64,000 nucleotides of DNA from Proteinivorax tanatarense (GCF_040267685.1 NZ_CP158367.1:3027219-3091218); one strand, 5' to 3'. Shown: positions 34,676 to 46,032, numbered from the stretch's first letter. Numbers and translations: made by a program. The notes: generated by a model from the letters alone, not told the origin.

Positions 34676-35560
34676 TTAAATTTTCCCAAAATATTTACTT
34701 TTATTGTTTTTAATCCAAGTTTCCCAGTGTTTTTCAAGCTGTTTTTTATCAGTTCCTGTTAGTTTTTTCATGGCTTGTTCAAAAGAAGTATTTACATCCA
34801 TTTCCATTAACAATTGTTTATGAATATTATGTCCAAACTTTTCCTCCATAAAGATTGCAATAATTAAGGACTGCCTATATGCTAAAGCCTGGTTTTCAAT
34901 TCCATAAAAATTGTTGTTTAATCTTTTAAAGGCAAATAATTCATTAGGATTGCTATTATCCTCATCTATCCATTGAATTTGGTATTTCTTATATTCTTCT
35001 AGTTGTGCTAATGCCTCTGTATACCATGTGGGATAATTCCCCCCTGTCATTTCATCTACAAAGTGATGGGTTAGCTCGTGTAATAACGGACCATTTTCTT
35101 TATAAAAAAGATGAATATCGTCACTGTTATCACCATTGTACCACTGAGTAGGTGATAACAGCCTTATTGTTCCTGATTGGTATACCCCTGAAGCATACTT
35201 ATCATTTTCCCAGCCCAAATTTTGAAGCATTTCTTGCTGACTTGGGTATATAACTATAAGTGGGTTAATTGTTGGGGTATAAGAGTACCTTTCTTTAAGG
35301 TGCAGATACAAGTCATCTCCTAATTTTTTTATAAACTCTGCATGTTTTTGATCAGCTTTCTTGTACCTTACGTCAACATGCTTTCCGTTAACAGAAACCC
35401 AATTTCTATAAGCTACATTTCTATGGTAAACAGCTGTTGCATTTTTGACATGTTTATTCGAAAAATTAACAGAATTTATACTTACTATAACCAAAAATAA
35501 AGTCAACATAATAGTAGGCAAAAGAATTTTATTATTTTTGATTTTTAGGAAAAAACCCAT
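34676..35560 (-). CDS. Membrane-anchored gluzincin metalloprotease (peptidase MA-like)
   Basis: A 294-residue protein with one N-terminal membrane helix (ILLPTIMLTLFLVIVSINSV) and an extracellular domain. HELTHHFVDE near residue 165 is a HExxH zinc site and the downstream YTEALAQLEEY supplies the third ligand Glu, the gluzincin pattern of peptidase-MA-like proteins. Substrate unknown. It ends 13 bases before walR, so it is probably the first gene of, or cotranscribed with, the wal operon: a placement suggesting a role in the envelope. An extended -10 promoter lies upstream. Confidence 0.82.
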   Translation of the reverse strand: MGFFLKIKNNKILLPTIMLTLFLVIVSINSVNFSNKHVKNATAVYHRNVAYRNWVSVNGKHVDVRYKKADQKHAEFIKKLGDDLYLHLKERYSYTPTINPLIVIYPSQQEMLQNLGWENDKYASGVYQSGTIRLLSPTQWYNGDNSDDIHLFYKENGPLLHELTHHFVDEMTGGNYPTWYTEALAQLEEYKKYQIQWIDEDNSNPNELFAFKRLNNNFYGIENQALAYRQSLIIAIFMEEKFGHNIHKQLLMEMDVNTSFEQAMKKLTGTDKKQLEKHWETWIKNNKSKYFGKI

Positions 35561-35608
35561 ATTTTCCCCCTCTCCTCATATGTTGCACTTAGTTTACATA
35601 ACACGTCT

Positions 35609-35617
35609 ATTATATCA
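35609..35617 (-). promoter_or_regulatory. Extended -10 promoter element upstream of wal cluster
   Basis: TGATATAAT on the minus strand, about 50 bases before the start of the metalloprotease gene. TG one base before a perfect TATAAT is an extended -10; the -35 (TTAAAT) is poor, as often seen with such elements. Confidence 0.5.
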
Positions 35618-35696
35618 TTAATTTCCTAATGATTTAAATATACTTCCTCAATTTTATATTCTAACATAGTCGAACAATAAAGTCTTTATAGAAAAC

Positions 35697-35730
35697 AAAA
35701 AAATCTGTGGCTTTCGCCACAGATTTTAAT
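35697..35730 (-). terminator. Terminator of the LysM-M23 gene
   Basis: AAAATCTGTGGC / GCCACAGATTTT with a four-base loop and flanking A/T runs, directly past the stop at 35736 on the minus strand. Confidence 0.9.
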
Positions 35731-35735
35731 ATTTA

Positions 35736-37160
35736 CTAGTTAAAATAGTTCAAAGGGTTAATTCTTTGCCCATTTCGGTGAATCTCAAAGTGTACGTGGG
35801 GACCAGTTGTCCTACCTGTTGTACCAACATATCCAATAGTTTGGCCTCTGCTAACTGTATCTCCCACACTTACTGCATTTCTGCTATTGTGTGCATAAAG
35901 GGTTTTGTATCCATTTCCATGATCTATTACAACATGGTTGCCATAGGACCCATGGTAAGTTGAAGTTACCACTCTACCGGATTCAGCTGCTACTATTGGT
36001 GTTCCGGGAGAAGCTGCTATATCCACTCCATTGTGGAAGCCTCCGCCTCTCGGCCCAAATCTTGAAGTTATTCGTCCTCCGCTAGATATAGGCCACAAAA
36101 AGTCTCCAGAGCTAGCAGGTGCATTTGAAGAAGCACTAGATGTTCCCCTCTCCACAACTCTAGTAACTGGCTCTTTAACAACTTCTGATTCAACTTTCTC
36201 TTCCTCAACTATCTTTCCATTTACTCTTTTTATTATATATGTGTTTTCCTTTATTCCATTTTTTCCTGAAGTAGCAACCCTAGTTTGTCCTCTCAAAAGG
36301 TCTGAGGTTTCTTTTGTTTCTGTAGAATATTCTATAGTTTCTTCGCGTACAACTTTTTCCTGGTGAGCAACTTCTAAAGCTGGCTCTGCAACTACTAAGC
36401 TAATTTCTTGACCTAACTTTATCATTTCTGGATCCATGTCAGGGTTTGCTTTTTCTAGTTCTTCTACATCCATATCTGCTTCTTCAGCAATGGACCATAG
36501 ACTATCTCCCCTTGATACAGTATAGGTCTCCTCTCTTTCTGTTCCTTGAACCAAAGTTGCTTTTGCTGTTTCATAATCCATAATATCTTTAGGGTCTGCA
36601 ACAATGCTATCAAATTCAATATCCGAAACAATTTCTGGATCTGCTACAAGCTCCCCTTGTATTTCCTCAATATAAAACTGTGTTACTTCCTCTAAAATTT
36701 GCTCTGCAACATCTCTGCTTTCTACAAGTACAACTGGCTCACCATCAACCTTGACTATGGTGCCAGCAGCCTCATATGAAGCCAAGCTGCTTATCTGTTG
36801 TTGCAATTGAGCAGGATGCACATCAGGATTCCATGCAAAGGTCCTTTCTGTGCTAAAATCTTGTTCTATTGCAACGTCAAACCCCATTTTATTGCTTTCA
36901 ATATCATTTAAATGATTTATTATTTTTACTAGTTCATCCTTTTCACGAATCATTCCCACCTGTTCTTCTTCTATACTTACGACATAGACGTAGCCAGGTT
37001 GATAGTAATCATAAACTTTAATACCCATAATTAGAACTAACGAAATTACTAATAATGCTACGATGCCAAGCTTTACCTGATTCGTATAGGTGGGTGTTTT
37101 TTGTTGTTCCAAAAACCAGTCCCTCCTTTCATTACTGAGTGGTCCTTTGACCACACACAA
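35736..37160 (-). CDS. LysM-G5-M23 peptidoglycan endopeptidase
   Basis: A 474-residue membrane-anchored wall enzyme. A short cytoplasmic tail, one membrane helix (near residues 30-50), a long extracellular stem, a LysM module (ETYTVSRGDSLWSIAEEADM, near 212), a G5 domain (near 262-340) and a C-terminal M23 lysostaphin-type domain with GGGFHNGVD (zinc His and Asp) and GPHVHFEIH (second zinc motif). Such enzymes cut peptide cross-links. It is on the same strand as, but terminated apart from, the wal genes downstream. It may be a WalR target, an inference from position. Confidence 0.92.
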   Translation of the reverse strand: MCVVKGPLSNERRDWFLEQQKTPTYTNQVKLGIVALLVISLVLIMGIKVYDYYQPGYVYVVSIEEEQVGMIREKDELVKIINHLNDIESNKMGFDVAIEQDFSTERTFAWNPDVHPAQLQQQISSLASYEAAGTIVKVDGEPVVLVESRDVAEQILEEVTQFYIEEIQGELVADPEIVSDIEFDSIVADPKDIMDYETAKATLVQGTEREETYTVSRGDSLWSIAEEADMDVEELEKANPDMDPEMIKLGQEISLVVAEPALEVAHQEKVVREETIEYSTETKETSDLLRGQTRVATSGKNGIKENTYIIKRVNGKIVEEEKVESEVVKEPVTRVVERGTSSASSNAPASSGDFLWPISSGGRITSRFGPRGGGFHNGVDIAASPGTPIVAAESGRVVTSTYHGSYGNHVVIDHGNGYKTLYAHNSRNAVSVGDTVSRGQTIGYVGTTGRTTGPHVHFEIHRNGQRINPLNYFN

Positions 37161-37204
37161 AAACCTTGTGACTTATTCTACATTCCTAGTATAAATCCCT
37201 TTTT

Positions 37205-38149
37205 TTATTTTAAAATTTTATTATTAATTTTTTTAGTTATAGCGTAAAAAGGATTAAAAACCACCATTATAAAACCATAAGAAACTAAGTTAAAAATAGT
37301 ATGAGCATTTGCTATCTGCCTTTCTATTGATGGAGAAATCGTTACATATTCCACAAACTCAGTTAATAAATCCAAAAACATCAGTGCTAAAATTACCCCT
37401 ATAACATTAAACAATATCTGGCCTATTATTATTCCTCTAGCTTTTTTTGTCACAGTTGTAGCTGCCACTAGTCCGGTAACGCAAGTTCCGATATTACCAC
37501 CTAAGACTAAGGCAATAGCGCTTTTTAAGTTAATAACTCCTGCTCTCCCAAGACTTATTGTTAAGCCTGTCAATGCGCTACTACTTTGTACAAAAGCGGT
37601 AAATACAGCTCCTACAAAGACTCCTATAGCTGGAAGTTGGTTAACTAAATTTATTAGCTTATAATAACTACTTGTAGTATGTAAGTTAGAAAATGGTATA
37701 GTCATTAACTTAAGAGATAAAATTAGCATTCCCAAAAAAAACACAGTTAAAATTAATTTTCTAAATTTCGGCAACAACAAAACCAATAATAAGGGTAATA
37801 AAAAAGGGAGTATGTTACCCCATGGTATGCTTATTATTTGCCCTGTAGCTGTTGTCCCTACCTCTGTCCCCAGCACAGCTGCAAGTCCGTTTTTTTCTGA
37901 CATTATATTACTTTGAACAAGACTAAATACAACAACTATTACCAAACTGCTACTTTGCACTATTGCAGTAAGAATCATAGCAATTAAAGACACTCTAAGG
38001 ATTGATTCCTTTTCCCCAGCAATTTTACCCTGTAAATCAAAGGGAAGCACTTTTTTACAGTTACCTGAAAAAAGTTTTAATGAAATCATAAACAATAACA
38101 ACGCTAAGATGAAATATAGTGTATTGGCTATCATTTTATAACCTACCAT
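37205..38149 (-). CDS. Na/Pi cotransporter family protein
   Basis: A 314-residue membrane protein with two inverted Na_Pi_cotrans repeats, each with the family QSSS signature: AIVQSSSLVIVVVFS and AFVQSSSALTGLTIS. GTEVGTTATG and GGNIGTCVTG flank them. About eight helices. Known relatives import phosphate with sodium; the PhoU-like C-terminal domain seen in longer family members is absent here, so this is the short form. Monocistronic, between the M23 gene and the tRNA operon. Confidence 0.88.
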   Translation of the reverse strand: MVGYKMIANTLYFILALLLFMISLKLFSGNCKKVLPFDLQGKIAGEKESILRVSLIAMILTAIVQSSSLVIVVVFSLVQSNIMSEKNGLAAVLGTEVGTTATGQIISIPWGNILPFLLPLLLVLLLPKFRKLILTVFFLGMLILSLKLMTIPFSNLHTTSSYYKLINLVNQLPAIGVFVGAVFTAFVQSSSALTGLTISLGRAGVINLKSAIALVLGGNIGTCVTGLVAATTVTKKARGIIIGQILFNVIGVILALMFLDLLTEFVEYVTISPSIERQIANAHTIFNLVSYGFIMVVFNPFYAITKKINNKILK

Positions 38150-38202
38150 AATTATTTTAGTAAAACTCTTGTTTATGATTATGCGTTAAAATGAAAAAAT
38201 AG

Positions 38203-38230
38203 AATAAAAAAAACACCTTTCGGTGTTTAT
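38203..38230 (-). terminator. Terminator of the tRNA operon
   Basis: AAACACC / GGTGTTT with a GAAA loop followed by a long T-run on the minus strand, eight bases after the CCA of tRNA-Phe. Confidence 0.88.
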
Positions 38231-38237
38231 TTTTTTG

Positions 38238-38313
<76 letters not shown>

Positions 38314-38317
38314 AAAA

Positions 38318-38393
38318 TGGCGGAGCTGACGGGAGTCGAACCCGCGATCTCCTGCGTGACAGGCAGGCATGTTAACCACTACACCACAGCTCC
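38318..38393 (-). tRNA. tRNA-Asp (GTC)
   Basis: Seventy-six bases with encoded CCA. Acceptor GGAGCTG pairs with CAGCTCC; the anticodon loop CTGTCAC reads GTC; the T-loop is TTCGACT. Third tRNA in the operon. Confidence 0.97.
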
Positions 38394-38398
38394 ATTAG

Positions 38399-38473
38399 TG
38401 GTGACCCCTAGGGGATTCGAACCCCTGTTACCGCCGTGAAAGGGCGGTGTCTTAACCACTTGACCAAGGGGCC
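38399..38473 (-). tRNA. tRNA-Glu (TTC)
   Basis: Seventy-five bases with encoded CCA. Acceptor GGCCCCT pairs with AGGGGTC apart from a G-U; the anticodon loop CTTTCAC reads TTC; the T-loop is TTCGAAT. Second tRNA in the operon. Confidence 0.97.
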
Positions 38474-38477
38474 TAAA

Positions 38478-38553
38478 TGGTGAGCCATCCGCGATTCGAA
38501 CACGGGACACCCTGATTAAAAGTCAGGTGCTCTACCGACTGAGCTAATGGCTC
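38478..38553 (-). tRNA. tRNA-Lys (TTT)
   Basis: Seventy-six bases with encoded CCA. Acceptor GAGCCAT pairs with ATGGCTC; the anticodon loop CTTTTAA reads TTT; the T-loop is TTCGAAT. First tRNA of the operon, just downstream of the promoter. Confidence 0.97.
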
Positions 38554-38569
38554 GCTTACAACAATATAT

Positions 38570-38598
38570 ATATTACTATGGTTTATTATCGTTGTCAA
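38570..38598 (-). promoter_or_regulatory. Sigma-A promoter of the tRNA operon
   Basis: Perfect TTGACA (38593-38598), 17-base spacer, TAATAT (38570-38575) on the minus strand, placing transcription start about ten bases before tRNA-Lys. Confidence 0.8.
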
Positions 38599-38626
38599 TA
38601 TAAATTTTTGCATTTCCTTTTTGCTA

Positions 38627-38659
38627 TAAATTAAAGCAGGGCCACAACCCTGCTTTAAT

Positions 38660-38662
<3 letters not shown>
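38627..38662 (-). terminator. Terminator of purA
   Basis: Fifteen-base perfect arms (TAAATTAAAGCAGGG and complement) with a six-base loop. The outer base pairs overlap the purA stop codon at 38660-38662. The tail is AT-rich rather than pure T. Confidence 0.75.
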
Positions 38663-41357
<2,695 letters not shown>

Positions 41358-41583
41358 TTATTGACCCTCCTTAATTATCTTTCAACCGTCTTATAGTTTA
41401 TAACATCCTTTTGACAAGGTCAACAAAACAACGTACTAACTGTGCTTTTTTTTAAATAATGTTCGTGTTTTTCCTGTTTTTGCTGATAAATTAAATAAAA
41501 TCGCCTTCTATTTTAACAAAGTGCTAAACATTAACAAACTGTATTTAAGCAATTTATTCCTTAAATGAAAATTGATCTTTTTG

Positions 41584-41625
41584 TAAATAAAAACACTTTC
41601 CCCATTTGGAAAGTGTTTTTATTTA
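41584..41625 (-). terminator. Terminator of the M20 peptidase gene
   Basis: Eighteen-base perfect arms (TAAATAAAAACACTTTCC and complement) with a six-base loop and T-rich ends, just past the stop at 41631. Confidence 0.9.
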
Positions 41626-41630
41626 TATAA

Positions 41631-42749
41631 CTATCCTTTAGCAATTTCGATTATTAATTTGGTGGTATCCACTAAATCTTTTACTTCTATATTTTCTTCT
41701 AGAGTGTGGGGTTTATTCATACCTACGCCTAAATTTACGCAACTAATACCGTTTCCATTAAATATGTTTGTATCACTTCCGCCACCTGTTGCTTTCAAAT
41801 TAGGAGATAGGCCTAGTTTTGAAGATTTTTCTTTGGCAAGATTAACAACTGGCTCATCTTCTTCCAATTTAAAAGCCGGATATACTCTTTCAATTGTAAC
41901 ATCTGCTTCGGTGTTGTATTCTTTAGCAGCTTCTTCAAAGCATTTTTTCATATGATTGCTTTGAGCATCTAGTTTATCTTCACTGGTACTCCTTGCTTCA
42001 GCTAATATTTCCACCTTATCGCAAACTACATTAGTTGCTGTTCCTCCCTTAATAACCCCAATATTTGCGGTAGTATCTTCATCAATTCTAAGTAATTTCA
42101 TATTATTTATTGCTTTACTAGCTACCTGAATTGCACTAATTCCCTCTTCTGGTTTTAAACCAGCATGAGCAGAAATACCTTTTATTGTTACAGCTATTTT
42201 GTCCTGACAGGGTCCTTGGTTTACAATAGTTCCTGGTTTACCATCACTATCTAAAATATACCCTTTCTTTGACTGCACTTTAGAATAATCTAAATTTTTA
42301 GCTCCAAACAATCCGCCTTCTTCTGCTATAGTAAATATAGCTTCAATGTCACCAAAGCATGCATTGGCTTCTTTCAAAACCCTTGCCATCTCTAACACCG
42401 CAGCAATCCCTGCTTTGTCATCTGCACCTAAAATAGTTGTCCCATCAGATACAATTTTTCCATCCTTTACAGAAGCTTTCACACCCTTCCCAGGCGAAAC
42501 AGTATCCATGTGAGCAGCAAATAGCATGCTGGGTTTATTTTTATCATTACCTTTTAGTCTTGCAATTATGTTTCCTGTTTCTCCACCTATAGCTTCCCCA
42601 GCATCGTCGATATACACTTCAAATCCAAGGTCTTTAAGTTTTTGTGTCAAGTGCTTTGCTAGCTGTCCTTCATTTTTTGATTCACTGTCTATTCCTATTA
42701 GCTCGAAAAAATCATCTAACAACCTTTGTTCATTTACCATCAATAACAC
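41631..42749 (-). CDS. M20 family metallopeptidase, PepT-like
   Basis: A 372-residue cytosolic zinc aminopeptidase-like protein. Metal-site motifs: AAHMDTVSPG (near residue 82), GADDKAGIAAVLE (near 115), AEEGGLFGAKN (near 148) and a C-terminal GGGSDTNIFNGNGI with final His in MNKPHTLEENIE. The dimerisation domain includes GISAHAGLKPEEG. Resembles the PepT/PepT2-like tripeptidase group; could equally be an amidohydrolase of that fold. It begins four bases after rplI, suggesting cotranscription. Confidence 0.88.
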   Translation of the reverse strand: MLLMVNEQRLLDDFFELIGIDSESKNEGQLAKHLTQKLKDLGFEVYIDDAGEAIGGETGNIIARLKGNDKNKPSMLFAAHMDTVSPGKGVKASVKDGKIVSDGTTILGADDKAGIAAVLEMARVLKEANACFGDIEAIFTIAEEGGLFGAKNLDYSKVQSKKGYILDSDGKPGTIVNQGPCQDKIAVTIKGISAHAGLKPEEGISAIQVASKAINNMKLLRIDEDTTANIGVIKGGTATNVVCDKVEILAEARSTSEDKLDAQSNHMKKCFEEAAKEYNTEADVTIERVYPAFKLEEDEPVVNLAKEKSSKLGLSPNLKATGGGSDTNIFNGNGISCVNLGVGMNKPHTLEENIEVKDLVDTTKLIIEIAKG

Positions 42750-42753
42750 CCCT

Positions 42754-43197
42754 TTACTGTTCTTTAATTTTGACTTGCAAAGTTGAGCTTACTTTAGGAT
42801 GAAGTTTAATGTCAACATTATAAGTTCCTAAAGATTTTATTGGCTCGTTTAGTTCCACTTTGCGTTTATCTATTTTTATTCCTTTTTTGGACAATTCATT
42901 ACCAATATCTTTTGTTGTAACAGAGCCAAATAGCCTTCCACCTTCTCCAGCTTTTACTGCTACTTCTATTTTAAGATTTTCTATTTTCTTTGCCGTTTGT
43001 TGAGCTTTTTTAAGTTCTTTTTCCGCTTTCTTTTCTTTGACTTTTTGAGTTTCTTTTAGCTCTTTTAAGTTTGATTGATTTGCTTCTTTAGCTAATCCTC
43101 TAGGAATTAAAAAGTTTCGAGCATAACCTTCTGAAACTTCTTTGATCTCTCCCTTTTTACCTAGTTTCTTTTCATCTTTAAGCAAAATTACTTTCAT
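42754..43197 (-). CDS. rplI: Ribosomal protein bL9
   Basis: A 147-residue protein with the two-domain dumbbell shape of L9. [20 protein letters not shown] followed by [16 protein letters not shown] is the RNA-binding N-domain signature; a lysine-rich connecting helix follows and [21 protein letters not shown] opens the C-domain. It binds 23S rRNA near L1. It lies 13 bases after the yybS-like gene, the standard rpsF...rplI order. Confidence 0.97.
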   Translation of the reverse strand: MKVILLKDEKKLGKKGEIKEVSEGYARNFLIPRGLAKEANQSNLKELKETQKVKEKKAEKELKKAQQTAKKIENLKIEVAVKAGEGGRLFGSVTTKDIGNELSKKGIKIDKRKVELNEPIKSLGTYNVDIKLHPKVSSTLQVKIKEQ

Positions 43198-43210
43198 TTA
43201 AATTCACTCC

Positions 43211-44161
43211 CTATAATCTTCTAAAATTTATTATAAAGTCTAATGTTCCAAACATAATCACAAACTGAGCAGTTAGAGGGTGCAAAGCTATTAACCCTAG
43301 TATAATAGCCTTTAAAAAGGTATATTTTATATATTTAGAAAGGTACCAGTATGTTAGAGATAAACCTTGAATTAAAACCATTAGAAGAACAATTTGATGA
43401 ACATTATCATTAATATGCAAAACTGCTATATTTCCTAATCGAGCTATACTTATTAATAGCGTAGCTACAAAAGTCCACAGCACCCAATCTCCAAAACGCC
43501 ATTTTGCAAAAGGAGGTAGGCTTTCCACTTTATACCCCAAGCGAACTAAGGTTAATTTGGATACTGTCAAGTTAACGTAACCAGCTACCGTTGATACAAT
43601 AACAATCAAAGCTGGAAAAATCATTTGAATACTTAAGTATATTCTTTCTTTAAAATCTTCTATGTCTGGATCAGTGGGATCTGTTTCTACCTGAGGAAGA
43701 ACTCCTTCTACAAGACTACCAAAAGATTCTAAGGCGGACAGCTGCCTATCTAATGTTACTTCTACTAGGTTTACATCAAAAAATAAAGCGAATATATTAA
43801 GAACTAGTATGATAGCAGCTACAAAAGATATGGTAGTTGCTAAAAGAGTGGTAACAGCCTTTTTTCTTTTTATTGTATATCCCAATACTATACCTGGAAT
43901 ACCACCCAAAACAGTCACTAAAGTTGGGTAAATTGGGTTTCCTAGCATTATAGTTAAAGCAAAAAAACTTAAAACTACTACCATTACAGCAACCTTTATA
44001 CTTTGTCTATAAGTAATTATTACAATGGGAAGTGGTATTAGTATTAAAGCAGGTATTAGGGCTGGTATAAAAAAGGGTAAAATACTCAAAACTAAAAACA
44101 AAGCTAAAAGTAGTGCACCTTCTACGAGGCTTTTTGTATTTAATTTTGCCAAACTATTCAC
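43211..44161 (-). CDS. YybS-like DUF2232 membrane protein
   Basis: A 316-residue protein with about eight membrane helices; it opens TKSLVEGALLLALFLVLSI as DUF2232/YybS proteins do and contains YPTLVTVLGGIPGIVLGYTI. Such proteins are found between rpsR and rplI in many Firmicutes; some resemble ECF transporter S subunits, but the role is unknown. Its start overlaps the stop of the MazG-like gene by eight bases. Confidence 0.85.
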   Translation of the reverse strand: MNSLAKLNTKSLVEGALLLALFLVLSILPFFIPALIPALILIPLPIVIITYRQSIKVAVMVVVLSFFALTIMLGNPIYPTLVTVLGGIPGIVLGYTIKRKKAVTTLLATTISFVAAIILVLNIFALFFDVNLVEVTLDRQLSALESFGSLVEGVLPQVETDPTDPDIEDFKERIYLSIQMIFPALIVIVSTVAGYVNLTVSKLTLVRLGYKVESLPPFAKWRFGDWVLWTFVATLLISIARLGNIAVLHINDNVHQIVLLMVLIQGLSLTYWYLSKYIKYTFLKAIILGLIALHPLTAQFVIMFGTLDFIINFRRL

Positions 44162-44456
44162 CTCTCATTTTAAGATACTGTGTTAGCTCGTTTAAATACT
44201 CTTCTTTTTCCTCTTGTTTCATTATTTCTGCTTGTTTAACAACTTCCTTATCTAAGCTTCGATATGAATACCCAGAATTTTTATTTAATGAGTACATATA
44301 CACAATTATTTTAGCTGCCTTTTGTTGAATCTGATTCTCTGCTCCGTTATGTATAGCTGTATATATGTCTGCCATTGATTGAATAACTTTTAACTTAAGC
44401 TCTTCTATTACCTTCAATGTTTTAGCAATTCCTACTCCCTCGTCCCCTCTATTCAC
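44154..44456 (-). CDS. MazG-like family protein
   Basis: A 100-residue helical protein. GIAKTLKVIEELKLKVIQSM followed by a paired-helix segment and LDKEVVKQ match the MazG-like family (PF12643), related to all-alpha NTP pyrophosphatases but often lacking full catalytic acids. The typical genomic slot, between rpsR and the yybS-like gene, agrees. It overlaps the latter by eight bases. A housekeeping nucleotide role is possible but unproven. Confidence 0.75.
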   Translation of the reverse strand: MNRGDEGVGIAKTLKVIEELKLKVIQSMADIYTAIHNGAENQIQQKAAKIIVYMYSLNKNSGYSYRSLDKEVVKQAEIMKQEEKEEYLNELTQYLKMRGE

Positions 44457-44483
44457 TAAATTCCCCCCTTAAAAATTATGTAT

Positions 44484-44517
44484 AAAAAGAGGACAAATTT
44501 CTATTTGCCCCCTTTTA
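44484..44517 (-). terminator. Terminator of the rpsF-ssb-rpsR operon
   Basis: AAAAGGGGGCAAAT / ATTTGTCCTCTTTT stem with a four-base loop and T-run on the minus strand, ten bases past the rpsR stop. Confidence 0.85.
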
Positions 44518-44527
44518 AAATTATATC

Positions 44528-44755
44528 TTATTCTACTGTATAAGGCAATAATGCCATAATTCTTGCTTTTTTAATTGCAGATGTTAACTGCCTCTGATGA
44601 GGAGCACAAGTTCCAGATATTCTTCTAGGTAAAATTTTACCACGTTCAGTTATATATCTGCGAAGCTTATCTGCATTTTTGTAATCTATAGTTTCAATTT
44701 TATCAGCACAAAAACTGCAAACTTTTTTTCTTCCTTTTCTTCTGTCCCTACGCAC
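44528..44755 (-). CDS. rpsR: Ribosomal protein bS18
   Basis: A 75-residue basic protein. [18 protein letters not shown] at the N-terminus, [20 protein letters not shown] and [20 protein letters not shown] are the S18 signature; the N-terminal CxxC pair indicates a zinc-binding (C+) type. It pairs with bS6 on the 30S platform. Last gene of the rpsF-ssb-rpsR operon, 19 bases after ssb. Confidence 0.97.
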   Translation of the reverse strand: MRRDRRKGRKKVCSFCADKIETIDYKNADKLRRYITERGKILPRRISGTCAPHQRQLTSAIKKARIMALLPYTVE

Positions 44756-44774
44756 TTTTATCCCTCCTTATAGG

Positions 44775-45179
44775 CTAAAATGGTACGTCTTCATCTACTT
44801 CATAGCCTACTTCACTAAAGTCATTACCTTGATTACTTTTTCCACCATCTTGTCGAGGCTTGCTATCTAAAAAACGAACATTCTCTGCAACTATTTCAGT
44901 AACATACCTTCTTTGTCCGTCATTGGCTTCGTAGTTTCTGGTTTGTATTCTGCCATCAACACCAATTAAGGAGCCTTTTTTTAGATAGTTGGCGCAATTT
45001 TCCGCCTGTTTTCTCCATACAACAATTGGTATAAAGTCTGCTTCTCGCTCTCCCTGTCTATTGGTAAAGCTTCTATCCACAGCTAAAATAAAAGTAGTTA
45101 CAGCAACTCCACTGTTGGGAGTATACCTAAGTTCCGGGTCTTTAGTAAGTCGCCCTACTAGTATTGTTCTATTTAACAT
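44775..45179 (-). CDS. ssb: Single-stranded DNA-binding protein
   Basis: A 134-residue OB-fold protein: [20 protein letters not shown] and [20 protein letters not shown] are the family core; the tail is short, acidic and ends DEDVPF, the conserved tip that recruits replication and repair enzymes. Tetramer binding single-stranded DNA. Placed between rpsF and rpsR in the standard order. Confidence 0.97.
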   Translation of the reverse strand: MLNRTILVGRLTKDPELRYTPNSGVAVTTFILAVDRSFTNRQGEREADFIPIVVWRKQAENCANYLKKGSLIGVDGRIQTRNYEANDGQRRYVTEIVAENVRFLDSKPRQDGGKSNQGNDFSEVGYEVDEDVPF

Positions 45180-45203
45180 GCTCTCTCCCCCTTTTGAATT
45201 GGG

Positions 45204-45488
45204 TTAAGCCGCTTTTACTATTAGATGACGTAACATATTATCATCAATTTTAATTACTCTATCCAACTCATCTACAATCTCTTTGTTGCCTTCAAACTCA
45301 GTCACTACATAGTAGCCCTCATTTTTCTTTTCAATTGGATAGGCTAGTCTCTTTTTACCCCATTGATTAACTTCAACTACAGAACCACCTTTTTGTTCTA
45401 TAATTCCATTAACTTTCTCAATAGCTTCTTTAGTAGCTTCTTCATCTAATTCAGTTACTAAAATGTACATTAATTCATATTTTATCAT
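45204..45488 (-). CDS. rpsF: Ribosomal protein bS6
   Basis: A 94-residue ferredoxin-fold protein: YELMYILVTELDEEATKEAI and GKKRLAYPIEKKNEGYYVV match S6. The ATG at 45488 is chosen because AAAGGAGG lies about eight to ten bases upstream; the GTG nine bases earlier overlaps it. First gene of the operon with a sigma-A promoter and a hairpin leader likely bound by the S6:S18 dimer for feedback control. Confidence 0.96.
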   Translation of the reverse strand: MIKYELMYILVTELDEEATKEAIEKVNGIIEQKGGSVVEVNQWGKKRLAYPIEKKNEGYYVVTEFEGNKEIVDELDRVIKIDDNMLRHLIVKAA

Positions 45489-45499
45489 TGCATTCACCT

Positions 45500-45543
45500 C
45501 CTTTGGACTAACGGCCCTATAAAGATAGGGCAGGAACTATAAC
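45500..45543 (-). promoter_or_regulatory. Putative S6:S18 feedback leader of rpsF
   Basis: On the minus strand a stem GCCCTAT / ATAGGGC with a CTTT loop is followed by CCG and a short flank, between the promoter and the rpsF ribosome binding site. The position and the CCG next to the stem resemble the known S6:S18-binding leader that mimics 16S rRNA. Confidence 0.5.
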
Positions 45544-45549
45544 ATTAGC

Positions 45550-45578
45550 ATTATATCATATAAGATAACATATTTCAA
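45550..45578 (-). promoter_or_regulatory. Sigma-A promoter of rpsF operon
   Basis: TTGAAA (45573-45578), a 17-base spacer and perfect TATAAT (45550-45555) on the minus strand, about 60 bases before the rpsF start. Confidence 0.8.
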
Positions 45579-45593
45579 AGTATCATTTGCTTA

Positions 45594-45764
45594 TTATAAT
45601 TTCTTTTTAAAATTTTTCTCAAACTTTTTTCTAGGTATCATAACACTTCTACCACAATACGTACATTTGATTCTAAAATCCATCCCAACACGAACTATTT
45701 TCCACCTGTTATATCCACAAGGGTGTTTTTTCTTCATTTCCACAATTTCTCCAACTTGGTACAT
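45594..45764 (-). CDS. DUF951 family zinc-ribbon-like protein
   Basis: A 56-residue protein starting MYQVGEIVEMKKKHPCGYNR and containing IKCTYCGRSVMIPRKKFEK; this is the DUF951 (YyzM) pattern. HPCG and CTYCG probably form a zinc site and a beta-barrel of OB or SH3 type. GGAGG lies eight bases before the ATG. Located upstream of rpsF as in many Firmicutes; function unknown. Confidence 0.88.
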   Translation of the reverse strand: MYQVGEIVEMKKKHPCGYNRWKIVRVGMDFRIKCTYCGRSVMIPRKKFEKNFKKKL

Positions 45765-45776
45765 TGTCAACTCCTC

Positions 45777-46019
45777 CTAAGCACTTACATCAGATAAAGC
45801 CTTTGCTAGTTGGTCTGGACAAGATGTCCCATTTCTACATTCTATTCCTTTTAATCTATCTATCACTTCTTCCACTGGTCTTCCTATTACCAGTTGGGCG
45901 ATACCTTGAACATTTCCCTTACAGCCACTAATAAACTCTACGCTTTCTATGATCCCACCGTTGACTTTAATAAGTATTTCTTTAGCACAGGTACCTTCGG
46001 TTTTAAACTTTAATTCCAT
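45777..46019 (-). CDS. TSCPD domain protein
   Basis: An 80-residue protein: GTCAKEILIKVNGGIIESVE, FISGCKGNVQGIAQLVIGRP and the eponymous NGTSCPDQLAKAL place it in the TIGR03905 TSCPD family. The three conserved cysteines suggest a metal or iron-sulfur site. Members lie in Clostridia next to translation genes; the domain is also found at the end of class II ribonucleotide reductases. Standalone role unknown. It begins 13 bases after the CvpA-like gene. Confidence 0.88.
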   Translation of the reverse strand: MELKFKTEGTCAKEILIKVNGGIIESVEFISGCKGNVQGIAQLVIGRPVEEVIDRLKGIECRNGTSCPDQLAKALSDVSA

Positions 46020-46032
46020 ATTTTTTCATCTC

